In this document: positions 24,424 to 36,908 of the stretch, piece after piece | Position numbering within the stretch: position 1 is the first letter of the stretch | Layout of the letters: each line of letters starts with the position of its first letter | Assembly (NCBI GenBank): GCA_018287875.1 | Contig: JAGVVL010000001.1 | Span: 6,262,001 to 6,326,000, forward strand | DNA: 64,000 nt | DNA from: Nigrospora sphaerica | Lineage: Eukaryota > Ascomycota > Sordariomycetes > Amphisphaeriales > Apiosporaceae | Reading direction: 5' to 3' | The notes under the pieces: generated by a model | What the model saw: the letters and a program-made list of their open reading frames with translations, nothing else | The model's database searches: none | What the model was told of the DNA's origin: nothing | Translations under genes and position numbers: made by a program

Positions 24424-26718
24424 TCAAAGTTTGGCGCGCGCCTCGACGGCTCGGTGCGCGCCGCCCTTTGTCCGGAAGTACTCGGCTACCTTGGCGCGGG
24501 CGACTTCGATGACGGCGGCGTCCTCGATGGTGGCGGGCCATACGACGGGTTTGTCGTAGTCGCCGTGAACGGCGTTCTCGACCAGCTCGCGCAGCACGCG
24601 CCGCAGCGTCTTGCCCGACCGCGTCTTGGGGATCATGCCCCGGCCCTGGCAGACGCCGCCCAGGGTAGCGATGCCGCCGATCTGTCCACGCACACGCTCC
24701 TGGATCTCGGCTACGAGCCTCTCGTCAGGCACCGCCGACCCCGGGTGGTCTGGTGTCGACAGCGTCACAAACGCAAACGGCAACTGGCCCTTGAGGGCGT
24801 CGGGGATACCGACCACGCTGGCCTCGGCGACGAGCGGATGGCCCGTTATGGCCTGTTCGATGGCGCCCGTCGATAGCCGATGGCCTGCCGTGTTGATCAG
24901 ATCGTCGCTGCGGCTCATGATGCTGATGTACCCGTCGGCATCAACCACGCCAGCATCGCCCGTGTCGATCCACCGGCCGTCGAAGCGCTTCAGGTAACTC
25001 TTGTAAAACCGCTCCTCCTCCTGCCAGAGCGTGCGGAACCCTGTGGGGGCCAGGGGTATTGCGAGAACAACGTTGCCCATCTTGCCTGGTTTGACCTCGT
25101 TGCCCTCGTCGTCGACAACCCGTACATCGAACCCGGGCATAGCCTTGCCCGCACTGCCCGGTTTGACTGGCAGCGGTTCATGGCTAGGGACAGGCGAGTT
25201 GCGGTCTTTCCCGACGTGCGGTTCCAGAGCGATGCCCGATATGGGGGAGCCAGATTCCGAAGACCACCAGTTGTCGATGACGGTAGCACCCGGCGCAGCG
25301 TACTTGCCAAGGAGGTCTTGGTACGTCGTGACAATGGACGGCTCCGACCTCTCACCGGCCAGGAAGAGCCCCCTGAGGGACCGAAGCCCGCCTTTCTCCC
25401 CAATCTCTTGAAGGCGCTTGTTCTGCGGGTCGTCTCTTTTGATAGCACGTAAAGCGGCTGCCGAACCATGTCAGCCTGCGTGAAGGGGGTAGGGGAGGAA
25501 GAAGAGGAGCAGGAAATCGAGGCGACTACGGACTTGGTGCTGTAAACATGGTGTTGACCTTGTAGTCGCGTACAATGCGCCAAAACGTCGAGCTGTCCGG
25601 GGTGCCCACCGGCTTCCCCTCCAACAAAACGGTGGCAGCACCTACGAGAAGGGGGCCGTAGATGATGTACGAGTGCCCGACTACCCACCCAATGTCACTG
25701 GAAGCCCGTCAGTATGGACGAACCCCGGAGCCGACCGCCGCGTCTCGCTCACCTGGCTGTAAACATGACGTCGCCGGGCCCTTTGATACCGAACAGGTAG
25801 CGGACGGAAAGGTGAAGGCCAACGGCGTGGCCGCCCGCATCCCTCACGACCCCCTTGGGCACGCCCGTAGTGCCGCTGGTGTAGATGATGTAGAGGGGGT
25901 CGTTGGCGTCGACGGGCACGCAGGCCGCCTTGACGCCGCGGGCGCGGGCGCTGCGGACGAGCTTGAACCAGTTGCGCTCGCCGGCGGCCTTGTCGAGGGG
26001 ATCCCAGCGGAGCTCTGGGCGCTGCCAGACGAGGACGCGGTCGGGCTTGTGGCGGGCCCGGGCGACGGCGCCACGGACGAAGGGCCGGTAGGCCAGGGGC
26101 GGCTTCGCGCCGTCGATGCCGCACGAGGCCGTCAGGATGGCGACGGGCCGGGCGGCGTCGATGCGCTGCGCCAGCGCGGCCGCCGCGAAGCCGCCGAAGA
26201 CGACGGCGTGCACGGCGCCCAACCGGCCGACGGCGAGGATGCCGACCAGGGCCTCGGGGATCATGGGCACTTGCGCTTCGGCGTCAGCCTTTTTTTTTCC
26301 CGCTTCCCGAAGGGGGGAGAAGAGGTAGGCCCTTACTGTAGATCAGGACAGTGTCGCCCCGCTTCACGCCCTCGTCCCGCAGCACGCCGGCCAGGACCTC
26401 GACGTCGTCGAGCAGCTGCGCGTACGTGACGGTGCGGCGGGCGCGCGTGACGGGGCTGTCGTAGAAGATGGCGGGCTCGTGGCCGCGGCCGGCGAGCACG
26501 TGACGGTCGAGGCAGTTGTAGCACGTCGAGATGCGGCCCCCCGCGAACCACTGCCAGTGCGGGTGCGTGACGCCCCCGGCCAGCGTCCGCTGGGTTTGTG
26601 TTAGTACCGCGTCGGGCTGCCGGTCCCAGTGCAGCTGCGCCGCCTGGCGTCCCCAGAACGCCGACGGGTCCGCGAGCGACTGCCGGTGCGCCTCATCTTG
26701 GGGGTGGCGGGCGCTCAT
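24424..26718 (-). CDS. Acyl-CoA synthetase, propionyl/acetyl-CoA synthetase (PrpE/ACSS3-like), putative PTS1
   Basis: This AMP-forming ligase activates a short-chain acid (most likely propionate or acetate) to its CoA thioester through an acyl-adenylate. Exons, read on the minus strand, are 26718-26337, 26269-25753, 25697-25534 and 25457-24424, giving 698 aa with introns of 67, 55 and 76 nt. The AMP-binding signature YTSGTTGVPKG lies at about residue 257. The segment GVVRDAGGHAVG after it and SDIGWVVGHSYIIYGPL resemble propionyl-CoA synthetases. The C-terminal domain has IDTGDAGVVDADGYI and the catalytic-lysine motif PKTRSGKTLRR. The protein ends in Ala-Lys-Leu, a recognised variant of the type 1 peroxisomal targeting signal, so peroxisomal location is likely but inferred. 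Substrate choice between acetate, propionate and other short acids cannot be settled by eye. Confidence 0.9.
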
Positions 26719-27671
26719 GGTAGAGGGGAAACGCGGGGCGCAAGGCGACGAGAGCGAGGCCGAAGAAACCGGGAGGTCTGAAGATTCGACAATGCTGTTT
26801 ATTCGGCACGGGTGCTATTTATTCGGCACGGGTGCTGGTTATTCAGCACGCCCGGCTATGCTGCTTATACCGCGTTGTTGTCTTCCCTGCTGAGGCGGGG
26901 GCTTGCGCTCAAGTCGACAACGCCTTTCCTTGCCTGGATGGTGACGGCTCTCTTTCCCTTGCTGCCGGTGAAGATGCGTGGAGGCCACACGCACGCGGCG
27001 GGCTGGCTAAGGAGGCACGGGGTTATGCAACCTGTGATGATCAGTAATTGAGAGTGTCGCGGGAACCTGCGATGCCTCCCTCCCAAATGACCTTGAAGTA
27101 GGCACAAGGTGGGATTTCTATTCACGGGGAGCCGACGATGCAGCCTATTTCCAATGTCGGCCCTCCAGGCGCAAGCAGATCCCCCCGTGCCTTCGCTGTC
27201 TGCTTTTTTATACCCCGAAGACCAATAGCCGGGCGGATGGGCGGAAGGAGGACTGGCTGGCACTCTCCGCATTCCCCCAGCCCCTTCCCCGCATCGCTTC
27301 CGCTTCTGCCCAGACTGGTGCCGAATAAAATTGCCCTACCAGCCCCATCTCAGCGGCTGGAACCCCTGGAGCCCTGGCTGAGCGGTGCAATTAGTATCCA
27401 ACGCAACGTATCCACGGATCCTTTGGCCCGTCATGAATACCCGAGGGCCGGCGAGCCCATTCGCATGCATATGTACGTACCCCTAGACTCTGAGGGTTAC
27501 TTGATAACATACAAGCATGTTCCTGCTCGGTATTTGAAGTCGGTATAGGCAAAAGCAAAGGGGGGTTACATATTTACTTTATCAAACTCCCCGACTTGAT
27601 TTGATGCCTATTCCCGGATGTGTATCCTTTCCTGCGTGACCGGGACAACATGATGACCACGGCCGACAAAC
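26719..27671. other. Intergenic region with short repeats
   Basis: This is 0.95 kb between the 5' end of the acyl-CoA synthetase gene and the 3' end of the 5-oxoprolinase gene, both on the minus strand. It must contain the synthetase promoter. No gene is seen. It holds the 20-bp tandem repeat and the 12-bp inverted match described separately. Confidence 0.6.
26798..26850 (+). repeat. 20-bp tandem repeat (2.5 copies)
   Basis: The unit TTTATTCGGCACGGGTGCTA starts at 26798 and again at 26818, with a degenerate half copy (GGTTATTCAGCACG) from about 26837. The core TTTATTCGGCAC recurs as its reverse complement at 27318-27329. Confidence 0.85.
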
Positions 27672-30600
27672 CTATGCCTGCAATGCCATTTCCTCCCTGG
27701 CGGCGTGGCTGCCCTTCCTCCACGCATCCGTATGGTCCTTTCTCGTCGCCGCCGTCTTCTCCGTGCCGACGGGGCCCCAGCCACCGCCGCCGGGCGTCTG
27801 CACGATGATGCGATCGCCGCGCTTCATGGCCGCACTATTCTTGGCCCCGAGGTTGATGTATCTCTCCTCGTACTCGGTCTCGCCTGCCACTTCCGCATCG
27901 CCGTGGTCTCCCGCCGTCGCCACGTCCTTCTCGGGGTTCGTGGCGGCCACTCTGCGCACCCAGATGTTCAGGCCGCACGCGGCGTCCTCGCCGCCCGCGA
28001 GGCCGTAGGGCCGGTACACGCGGCGCTCCGAGAGGATCGACACCTGCAGCGGCATGCGGAACTCGATGTCGCGGACCACGCCGTCGCCGCCCCGGTGTTG
28101 GCCTCTGCCGCCCGAGCCCGCACGGAGCGAGAACTCGCGCAAAAGGACGGGGTAGCGCCGCTCGAAGACCTCCGAGTCCGTGATACGCGTGTTCGTCATG
28201 TGCACATGCACGCCGCTGGTGCCCTCCCAGTCGGGGCCCGCGCCTGAGCCGCCCGCGATCGTCTCGTAGTAGCCGAAGCCCTTCACCTCCTTCTCGCCCG
28301 TGACGTTGCCGCCGAAGCCGAACGTCAGGTTGTTGCAGCATCCCTGCGAGGCGGCACTGGCCTGGAACGCCTTGAATATGACGTCCGTGACGCGCTGCGA
28401 CGTCAGGACGTTGCCGCCGACCACGGCAGCTCCTGTTGATGGAGAGAGGAGGGACTTGGGCGGAATCCGGACATGAACAGGCTTGAGACAGCCCTGGTTC
28501 AGCGGTATGTCCTCCGAAATCAGGCAGCGCAGGCAGTAAATGATGGCGCTGTAGGTCACGGCCTCGGGCGCATTGATGTTGCCGTAGACCTGGGGCCCCG
28601 TGCCCGAGAAGTCGAACTCGGCCTCGCCCTTTTCCGGATCGATGACCACACGCAGCCGGATGGGGCTTCCGTCGTCCATAAAGTCCACGGCGGCCAGGTC
28701 CTTGCCTTCGAACCGCTTGTAGACCTTACGAAGCAAGTCCCGTACGCAGTTCTCCGCGTTCTTCTGGATGTTGATCATGTAGAACTGCACCGTTTCTTCG
28801 CCGTACTCCTCGAACAGGCCCTCGATGAGCGAGATGCCCTTCTGGTTCGCCGAAACCTGTGCCCGGAGGTCGTTCAGGTTGTCTGCCAAACAGCGGGTGC
28901 CGCTGCACCCGGGGTACTGCGCAGGCTCCGTGTAGAGAAGCTCCGTGATCCTCTGCTCGTTGAACTTTCCCTCGCTCACAATCTTCTCGCTCTTGATGGC
29001 GGCCCCTTCCTGGTACAGCTCCTTGGAGTGAGGCGGCATGCTGCCCGCCGTGATGCCACCGATATCAGCGTGGTGCGCGCGTGAAGCTGCATAGAATAGG
29101 ATCTTGTCTCCCTTCCTGTTGAAAGCAGGCATGACCAGCGTGATGTCGGGCAAGTGCGTCCCGCCATACGACGGGTGGTTGGTAATGATGACATCTCCCT
29201 TGTTCAGTTTGCCCTCCCAGATTTTGGCCTGCGTCCTCACGCAGGTAGCCATGGACCCCAGGTGGACCGGCAGATGAGGCGCGTTGGCCACCAGTCCGCC
29301 CGAAGCATCAAATATGGCGCACGAGAAATCAAGGCGCTCTTTGACGTTCGTGCTGACGCTGGTCTTCTGTAGCGCCTGGCCCATCTGTTCAGCGATGGCC
29401 ATGAACCGGTGGCCAAAGATACTCAAGAGAATAGGATCAACCTCGCGCTCCGACGCCTGATTTTGTGACCTATATTGCGGTTAGACGGCTCGAAGCGCCG
29501 TAATGGGGCAACCCGTTTGTCAACTCACTCCTCTTTGGCATCCTTGGCCAAGTCGATGATGACGTGGGTCTCGAGTATGAGAGCCTTGGCTTTGGGAGTG
29601 ACCACGATGGTCTGCGTCCCGTCCGCCAACATGGCGGGGCCGCTGATCTCATCCCCGACGGCAAGGTCCTTGAGTTTGTAAATGGGCGTTTCCAGCCGGC
29701 CCCCCTCGAAGTAAACCTGCGAGTGTGAGAAGGCCTTCTGGCCTCCAATGGACTGCCTCTGCACTTGCTGAAGCTGCTGGTCGACTGTTTTTTCTTGGTA
29801 GCTGAAGCTCTTGCCAATACCGCGAACACGGACGTCGTCCACGATGATGTCCCTATCATCCAGTGTGAATCCGAACTCGTAGCGGTGGTGTTTCACAAAT
29901 GCCTCACCAAAGTTCCAGTCCTGACCCTCCGGCTTCACGATCATGAGGGCCGACTCGGTGCCTCTGTATCTCATGTTGAGGTATTCCTCGAAAACGACGT
30001 CGGCGTCATCGAAGCCTTGGTCGTGCAGGGCCTGGCGTGATTTGCCCTTGAGCTTCTCCATCCTCGTCTTCAGCTCGTTAACAACGTTGTCGTCCCGGCT
30101 CCAGACTTTGGACTCGGGTTCCTGCCGCTCGTCCACGACATCGGCCAAAGCCATACCGTACGCCGATAGCACCGACGAGTAACGGTGGACGAGAATCTGG
30201 CGGACACCGAGGGCTTCAGCAATAGCGACGGCGTGCTGCCCTCCTGCACCGCCGAACGTGGCCAGCCGGTGCTTGGAAGAGTCGTGGCCCTTGGCCTCCG
30301 TGATGGATCTGATGGGTCTCGTCATGGCTTCGTTCGCAATGGTCAAGAACCCGTAAGCGACCTCGTCAAGGCTCATGTCCTTGCCTGTCTCATTCTTGAT
30401 TTGATCGGCAAGTTCCTGGATGACGGCCTTACTGGCCTCGGGGTCCAGCCCCTCGTCCTCATTCTTGCCAAATATTTTGGGGAAGAATTCCGGCAGCAAG
30501 CGGCCCAGGAACAGGTTTGCGTCCGTGACCGTGGCCGGACCCCCCTTGCGGTAACAAGCTGGGCCTGGATGTGCGCCGGCCGACTCGGGACCAACAACAA

Positions 30601-31890
30601 AGAGGCCATTCTTGAAGAACAGCCTGCTGCCACCACCGGCAGCCACAGTGTTGATGTCCAATTGAGGTGATTGGATCGTGACACCTGCGGTTGTTGTTTC
30701 GAAGACGTGCTCGTATCTACCCTCTCCGTATCTGGATACGTCTGTGCTCGTGCCTGGCGGACCATGTGTAAGTAAAACAGTGTGTCTCGGGTCGCCTGGC
30801 TTGTTTGACGCGGAAGCATCTTCAGACAAAAGGGAAACCGCAGCTTACCTCCCATGTCAAATCCAATCACGGGAATCTTGGTGTTCTCATCGTAACTCGT
30901 GATGGCGTACCCCACGACACCGCCAGCAGGGCCAGACAGAATGGCTTTCAGCCCCGTGAATTTTTCCACATCTACGAGGCCGCCATCGCTCTGCATGAAC
31001 TCGCAGCGTGCGCCTTTGCTTCCGGCTTCTTGCAGTACGCTCCTCGTGCCGAGCCCGCCGGCGAAGCCTTTCTGGAAGCCCGAAATGTACTTCTTGATGG
31101 CCGGCGTGAGGTAGGCATCGGCACAGACGCTCGTTGCTCTCGAGACCAGCTTGATCATGGGCATGAGCTCGTGACTTAGTGAGATGTGCTGGAAGCCGAT
31201 CTCGTTGGCAACCTTGCCGACCAGTGCCTCGTGATCGGGGAATGTGTAGCCGTGCATCAAGCACACGGCTATACTCCGGATTCCCTTGTCGAAGACTCGC
31301 TGTAGTTGTTGACGGACGCCCTGTTCTTCAGGTCGCTGCAGTATCCGCACCGTCTCGCCCGAGAGGCCCATGACGAGTTCGGCACTCTTCGCGCTCTCGT
31401 CGCCGGCTCGGGCGGCAGCCTGGGTGATGTGCCTTTCCGGATCCTCGGCGTAGTCTTCCAGCGTAACCCGCTCGTCAATTTCGACAACGTCCTCGTACAA
31501 TACGTCGGGTTTCTTGATGGCCAGGTCGAAGATCCTGGGCCGGCTCTGGTTGCCGATGGCCAAGCAGTCCCGGAAACCCTTGGTGACGACCATGGCAATC
31601 TTCTCGCCCTTTCGTTCCAGGAGGGCGTTCGTTGCCACGGTTGTTCCCATGCGAATGGATTCGATCTGTGAGGTGTCCAGTGGCTCTCCGCGCGGGATGT
31701 CTCGTTTTGTGAAGTGGCTCATGATGCGGCGAATACCCTCGAGGGGGGCATCATCGTAATTGGCGGGGTCTTCAGACAGCAGCTTGATCACGATGTCCTC
31801 CCCATTGAGTGTGCCAACGCAGTCGGTAAATGTGCCGCCGCGGTCTATCGCGATGCGAATACCGCGAGGTTGCTGTGCGTCAGACGCCAT
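27672..31890 (-). CDS. 5-oxoprolinase, ATP-hydrolysing (fused HyuA-HyuB), OXP1-like
   Basis: The family hydrolyses 5-oxo-L-proline to L-glutamate with ATP, closing the gamma-glutamyl (glutathione) cycle in the cytosol. Exons, read on the minus strand, are 31890-30849, 30753-29529 and 29469-27672, giving 1354 aa, slightly longer than the roughly 1290 aa usual for eukaryotic OXP. Introns are 95 and 59 nt. The HyuA half opens with [15 protein letters not shown] at residues 10-25 and carries [15 protein letters not shown] at about residue 345. The HyuB half starts at about residue 760 ([20 protein letters not shown]) and includes [25 protein letters not shown] and the terminal glycine-rich [12 protein letters not shown] 31890 was chosen because it immediately precedes the conserved N-terminus. 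A related hydantoinase or N-methylhydantoinase activity is less likely given the full fusion. The gene looks intact. Confidence 0.93.
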
Positions 31891-34800
31891 GATTGCGGGG
31901 TCGGACAGGAACAAAATAGGTATCTCGAGGGCCCGGAGAAGCCTGCGGCTCTGGTTTGGGGGAACCGCGTAGGCCGTGCCACAATGGGAAGATGAGGGTA
32001 TTTTGTCTTGGTAAGCAACCTTAACCGGAGGCCAGTGGGAAGTACGCGGCCAGAGCAGGCACAGGAGAGAAATAGATGCAGGAGAGCGAGAAGCAACGGA
32101 TGGGGCACAATGAGGCAATTGAAAGCATATAAAGGGATTCGCAGGGCCCCTACGGCACGAGTGCAGCGGAGCGAGACGGAACTCCAAGGCCGCGTAGCTA
32201 ATCCAGTGGTTAACGTGAGGCCATCGCTAATCACCTCCACTGTCGTAATGACGATAAGATGAAAGCTGCCATCGACCCCACCACAAGAGGGCCCCAGTAA
32301 CGGTGCTGTAGCTACCCCGCAATTCGGACGCCCGAGGCACGGCGGAGCAGCGCTGGAGGTCTCACGAGGGACAACTGCAATCGCCTAAAGTGGCGTGCTC
32401 GGGGGTGTTTTCTGTTACCAATTGAATCGATCAGGCGCGTCGACCCACCGCACCCCAATCTACGGTTATAAAGACGTTCTTACATAACACCCTAGATGCC
32501 TGTATATCGGGGCGGCGGCGACGGAAGTCCGCCTGAACCCCTCGGAACACATCGGAGCAAGGCTGTCGTGTGGACCTATGTCCTAACAATCTCCTACCAG
32601 ACCACCTGTTTCCGCAGGGGATCTCAAAGAATTGGAGGCTGATGCAGATATCTCTCTACCCTCTTGGCTCCGACAAAAGATATCGCCCGGTATCAGGCAC
32701 CTGTTTAGTACGAACCCCAATAGCCCGACCCATACTGCGTCCCCACTGCACGAATACTGAAAAGTACCTAGAGATCCGTTGTACCTGATTATCTTCGCCT
32801 AAATCCATGTAAGAAGCGGCAGGTATGCAGTGTACGCATGCTCCGGCATCACGGGCATGTGCATTTAAAGCTGTCTAACGAGCATTGTATGGGCATCCCC
32901 GGGAGTGTACAATGCCCCTACTTACCTTGTTTTGCGAGCAACGCGCCAAGCAGACGCTGTCAGTGGCTAGAATCTATATCCGGTTGTTATACATACTTCT
33001 ACATACGATACGTCGCTGGGCTGGAACGAGACCTAGCCGCCCGGCGCCCTATCTAGTTTGCCATGCGTACGACATGCTTTAGCCAGCGTTTGTTCACCTG
33101 TAACCCACGGATATCGCCGCCAAGCGCACCTCGCATCTCCATGTTGCTGTGGCCGGAGGCTGCCGGTTGCCCAGGGGCAATATGCAAAGATTCTTTGGCC
33201 GGTCGGGCGCGCCGACATCAGACGGACGGCTCTCCGTGTGCCAAGCTCAAGCCGTCCGAGGCTGGCGATGTCGCCAAGTAGAGCCACCCAATCGGTACCA
33301 GGTTGGGATCTACGATGCCGCTTGGTTAAACAAAGACGAAGCGCAACCTTCCTAATCCGGCAATGCAGCCGCGATGAGGTGTAGTCCGCCCAGGACGTGG
33401 GACGGCGGCCGGCCTGCCTGAACCGTTCCCATTTTTCGATCGAATTGGGCTTTCTAGAAGGGGTTCCCCCCCGCCTTCAAGGCGCCCCCTCCCCTTGTGC
33501 CCGCTTCGATCAGAGAGAGGGGCGCCCATACGGCGAAACGGGGGCATAGATGGTGTGGTATCCGGCTGGGACGACCAAATATGCATGCGGCGCACGCTTT
33601 GTGGCGCTCGCCCCCGTCCTGCTGGCGGGCTGGAGGAAAGCAAGGCTCTGGACCGTCCCCTCTTGCCTCGCAGCCACAGCGCGAGGCGTGAGCGTAAGCC
33701 GCAGTGCATTTTGACGGGTGCGTGTTCCGGGAACGAGATATGATCACCTATCAAGAACTATATTGACGGTGGAAAGAGTGTTCGGGACAGGGGCGATCCA
33801 CGGCGTAATGGGTTCTCTTGTCGCATTTCGCCCCCCTCCTTCCCTCCTCCCCACGGCCACCGCAACGCTCATCTCACCAACTCTTCGCGCACCTCACTCA
33901 CTAGTTGCCCGGCGCCTTGCGGTCGCAGGGCTAAAACGCTCATACAGAAGCCTATTTCCCGGGTGCATGGGAGCCTTCGCATCATCACCAATCAGGATCA
34001 CCGATGGAAAAAAAAACCGTCTCTCATCGTCGAGCCTCTCCTCGTCCACTCACGACTCGTTCTGGCGCGGCATGTTCCACCCCCTTCAGCCCAGACTCTC
34101 GAGGGGTCGCGCACCACCTTAGGCAGCCAATGTGCTTGGGTAATGCCCATTGGTAGATTTGATCGAGGTTAAATCGTATATACCGTCCCTGGTTCAGAAC
34201 GTGTACTGCTCGGGTTAAGCTGGTTTCGCCGCTTGTGGTGCCGCACCAGCTCCGTTCTTCACGTTAATGACCCCAAAGAAGAGGCGTGAAATTCTCCTAC
34301 GCCCGCAGAATGGGGTTCAAACAAGGTGCTCTCGCCATCCGGTAGTTGCTGTATTCGTGATGTTCTCCCGTGAATCTCCCGCACCCAAGTGACCCATTCG
34401 CAGGCAGCAACGCAACTAGTCTGCACTGCCTATGCGGACTCGGGAATGTGTCTCAGCTTTACGGGTCTCTTGTGACACCCTCCACGCAAAGTTTAGATTG
34501 TCTTTTTGTCTCTTCTGCCTTTGGCTCTTTCAAGTTGTCCATGCTAATTCTGGTTAGGTCGTGCGATTGGATGCCTACAGAGCCTCCCCCCCTCTCCCCG
34601 GTATGGGTACAGTCCACACACACCACACGGCATCTCACCGGTATCACTTGGCTTCGAACGGTCGACCACCTCGGCAGGAGGTCCATCATGTACCCCAAAC
34701 AAGCAACACCATGTCTCTCCCCGAAACCGACTTCTCACTGGGCCCTATTCTCTCGGAGAACGCCGAGATGCTTTGCACACCAAATCATCGAGCCGTCAGC

Positions 34801-35480
34801 GGTGGCTGTCGTCAGGCAGAAACTCACCGCTGTCACGTCCGCACCATCGGCCGAGGACCGAGCAGGTAAAATTACGGGGCCAGGCACCTTGCGTACTAGT
34901 TGCTACGGAACGACGGGAAGTCCAGAGGAACAGTTGCTCGTTGTGGTCCTGACCGAAGAGTACATCACTACATACACCAAGCCAGGACTAACCGGTCTCA
35001 AAGAATGACCGGCCGTATTTTGACCTGGCCTCAAACTCTCGGAGGGGAGCCTCACAATCCCTTGCATTCGGCACAAGAGCGTGACTCGGCTATGAACCTG
35101 CTGCCGTTGATGCTGATGTTGGTGTTAGCACTTCTCAAGTACCTATGACCGTAGTCTCGGTCTTGCCTGGTACTGCATGCATCTACTGCTTATAACTTCA
35201 GGGTTCACTAGGACCAGTCTTCCGGAAAGCTGTTTACGTTGATCTTCGCCGGTGACGAACGGCACACCGGACGACTCGGGCCTGCTGCCATCAAGTATAA
35301 GTAAGGTGCCGCCGCTTCATCCCCCTGACCCGACACCTGTGGTGATTTAAATGTAAGACAGTTCAGAACGACTCATCGACCTCGACCTCTCTGGCTTCAC
35401 GTTTCACCTGCCTTGCCAGTTTCTTGCTGACTCGCTACTTTGGCAGGCACATAAAGGCCCCAGGCCCGACGTAGCCCATC
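31891..35480. other. Divergent intergenic region, no gene seen
   Basis: This 3.6-kb stretch separates the 5' ends of the 5-oxoprolinase gene (-) and the NmrA-like gene (+), so it should hold both promoters. It is less GC-rich than the desert at the left end. The longest open frame (34370-35008) has no recognisable motif and no codon-like pattern, and I do not call it. Confidence 0.6.
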
Positions 35481-36908
35481 ATGCCCCGAAACAACACAAC
35501 AACAGAGCCAGTACAGCAAACCACCATGATGCGGATCGCTATAGCCGGCGGAGGCGGCCTGGCCAACGTGCTGGCCCGCGAGCTATCCCAGAGCGCCCAT
35601 GCTCTTCTGGTCCTGTCCACGAGGGTAAGAACCCCGCACCACAAGAATAACCAGCGGAAGGGGAGCCTGGCTCACATCCCCTAGGAGCATCCCGAGTTCG
35701 ACGAGTATGAATGTCAGGTCGCCGTGGTGGACTATGGCGATGTCGAGAACCTCCGCTTCACCCTGCAGGGCATCGACCTCGTCATATCGACCATCGGCGG
35801 AACTTCGCAGATCAACCTCATCGACGCGGCCCGGCAGGCTCGCGTCCGCTGTTTCGTGCCCTCTGAGTGTAAGCAACCTTTCGGTGTGGTTGACTGCTTT
35901 CCGCCGGGAACCCTTCCACCTCCGTAGTCCTATTGCCCCTTTTCACCTGTCCTCCTGGCCGTGAAGGTTCCGGAACGTACCTCCTAAATGCCCGCTTCGA
36001 GAAGAAAGGACTGACTCGGACTGTGGCAGTCGAGGGCTCCATCCGCCACCGGCCCAGCCAAAATGACCCCTTGGACCGCGGGTCCAGTGTGGCGCTGTAA
36101 GCAAAAGCCCGCCGTGTCCCCCATGATGCCTTCCGGCCCGGGAACTTGGCCGCGGAGGCTTCCGCGGCCCCCCAAAAGCCACGGCCCCCAACCCCTTTTA
36201 CAGGAAAGACGGCTGACCGTGTGCGCGGGGCGCGGGGTCCGGCAGCGAGCTCCTGCGACGCTATGCGGCGTCACGGTCTCGCCCGATGCGATACACCGTG
36301 TTCGCGTGCGGCGTCTTCTACGAGCGGCTCGCGCCGGGCGGGCTCGCGGCGTACGGGCTCGGGGCCAGCACGGGCGGCGGCGCGCACGAGGGCGCCTTCC
36401 TCGTCGACCTCGGCCGCGGCACCGCCGAGATCCCGGCCGCCGACGCCGCCGGCCGGCCCCCCGCCGGCCTCTGCCTGACGGCCGTCGGCGACCTCGCCCG
36501 CTTCGTCGCCGCCGCCGTCGACCGCGGCCTCGACGCCTGGCCCCGCGAGTTCCGCCTGCGCGGCGCCCGCCTCTCGGTCCGCCGCCTCGTCGAGGTCTGC
36601 GGCGAGGTCCGCGGCGGTAAAGACTCCTCCCCTCCCCCCTCCCACGCCCCCTCGTCAAACCACACGCGCGCTCATCGTTCTTCCCAGTTCCACTGACCGT
36701 GATCGCGCGCCCCTACCCCGAGCTCCTGTCCTGGCTGCAGTACTACGAGGACGGCCAGGACTGGGAGCACTGGCACCAGATGCAGCAGCTCCTCCAGACT
36801 GCCAACGGCCGTTACCACTTTGACGAGGCCAACCTCAACGCCCTCGTCGACGTGCGGACCATCCCGTTACGGCTGTGGCTCCAGGAGGTATGGGGTCCCG
36901 CCGTCTAA
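35481..36908 (+). CDS. NmrA-like / isoflavone-reductase-like NAD(P)-binding protein
   Basis: This is an atypical short-chain dehydrogenase with a Rossmann fold. In fungi the family includes NAD(P)(H)-sensing regulators (NmrA) and secondary-metabolism reductases; the substrate here is unknown. Exons are 35481-35624, 35685-35868, 35967-36096, 36246-36616 and 36688-36908, giving 349 aa with introns of 60, 98, 149 and 71 nt. The dinucleotide-binding loop RIAIAGGGGLANVLA is close to the N-terminus. VVDYGDVENLRFTLQGIDLVIS and the helix motif INLIDAARQARVRCFVPSE follow, matching the family pattern. Exon 4 is unusually GC-rich (near-repetitive GCC/CGG codons). An alternative start at the Met-Met pair about 15 residues downstream would also keep the nucleotide-binding motif. 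The junction before exon 4 (acceptor at 36245) is the least certain. Confidence 0.82.

Noticed and set aside
24424..31890. Acyl-CoA synthetase and 5-oxoprolinase as a biosynthetic cluster
   Set aside because: They are two ordinary metabolic genes with separate promoters. No core synthase, transporter or regulator of a secondary-metabolite cluster lies beside them.
34370..35008. A 212-codon open frame in the OXP/NmrA-like intergenic region
   Set aside because: There is no known motif, composition is like the other frames, and it lacks plausible family similarity. It was left out rather than guessed.
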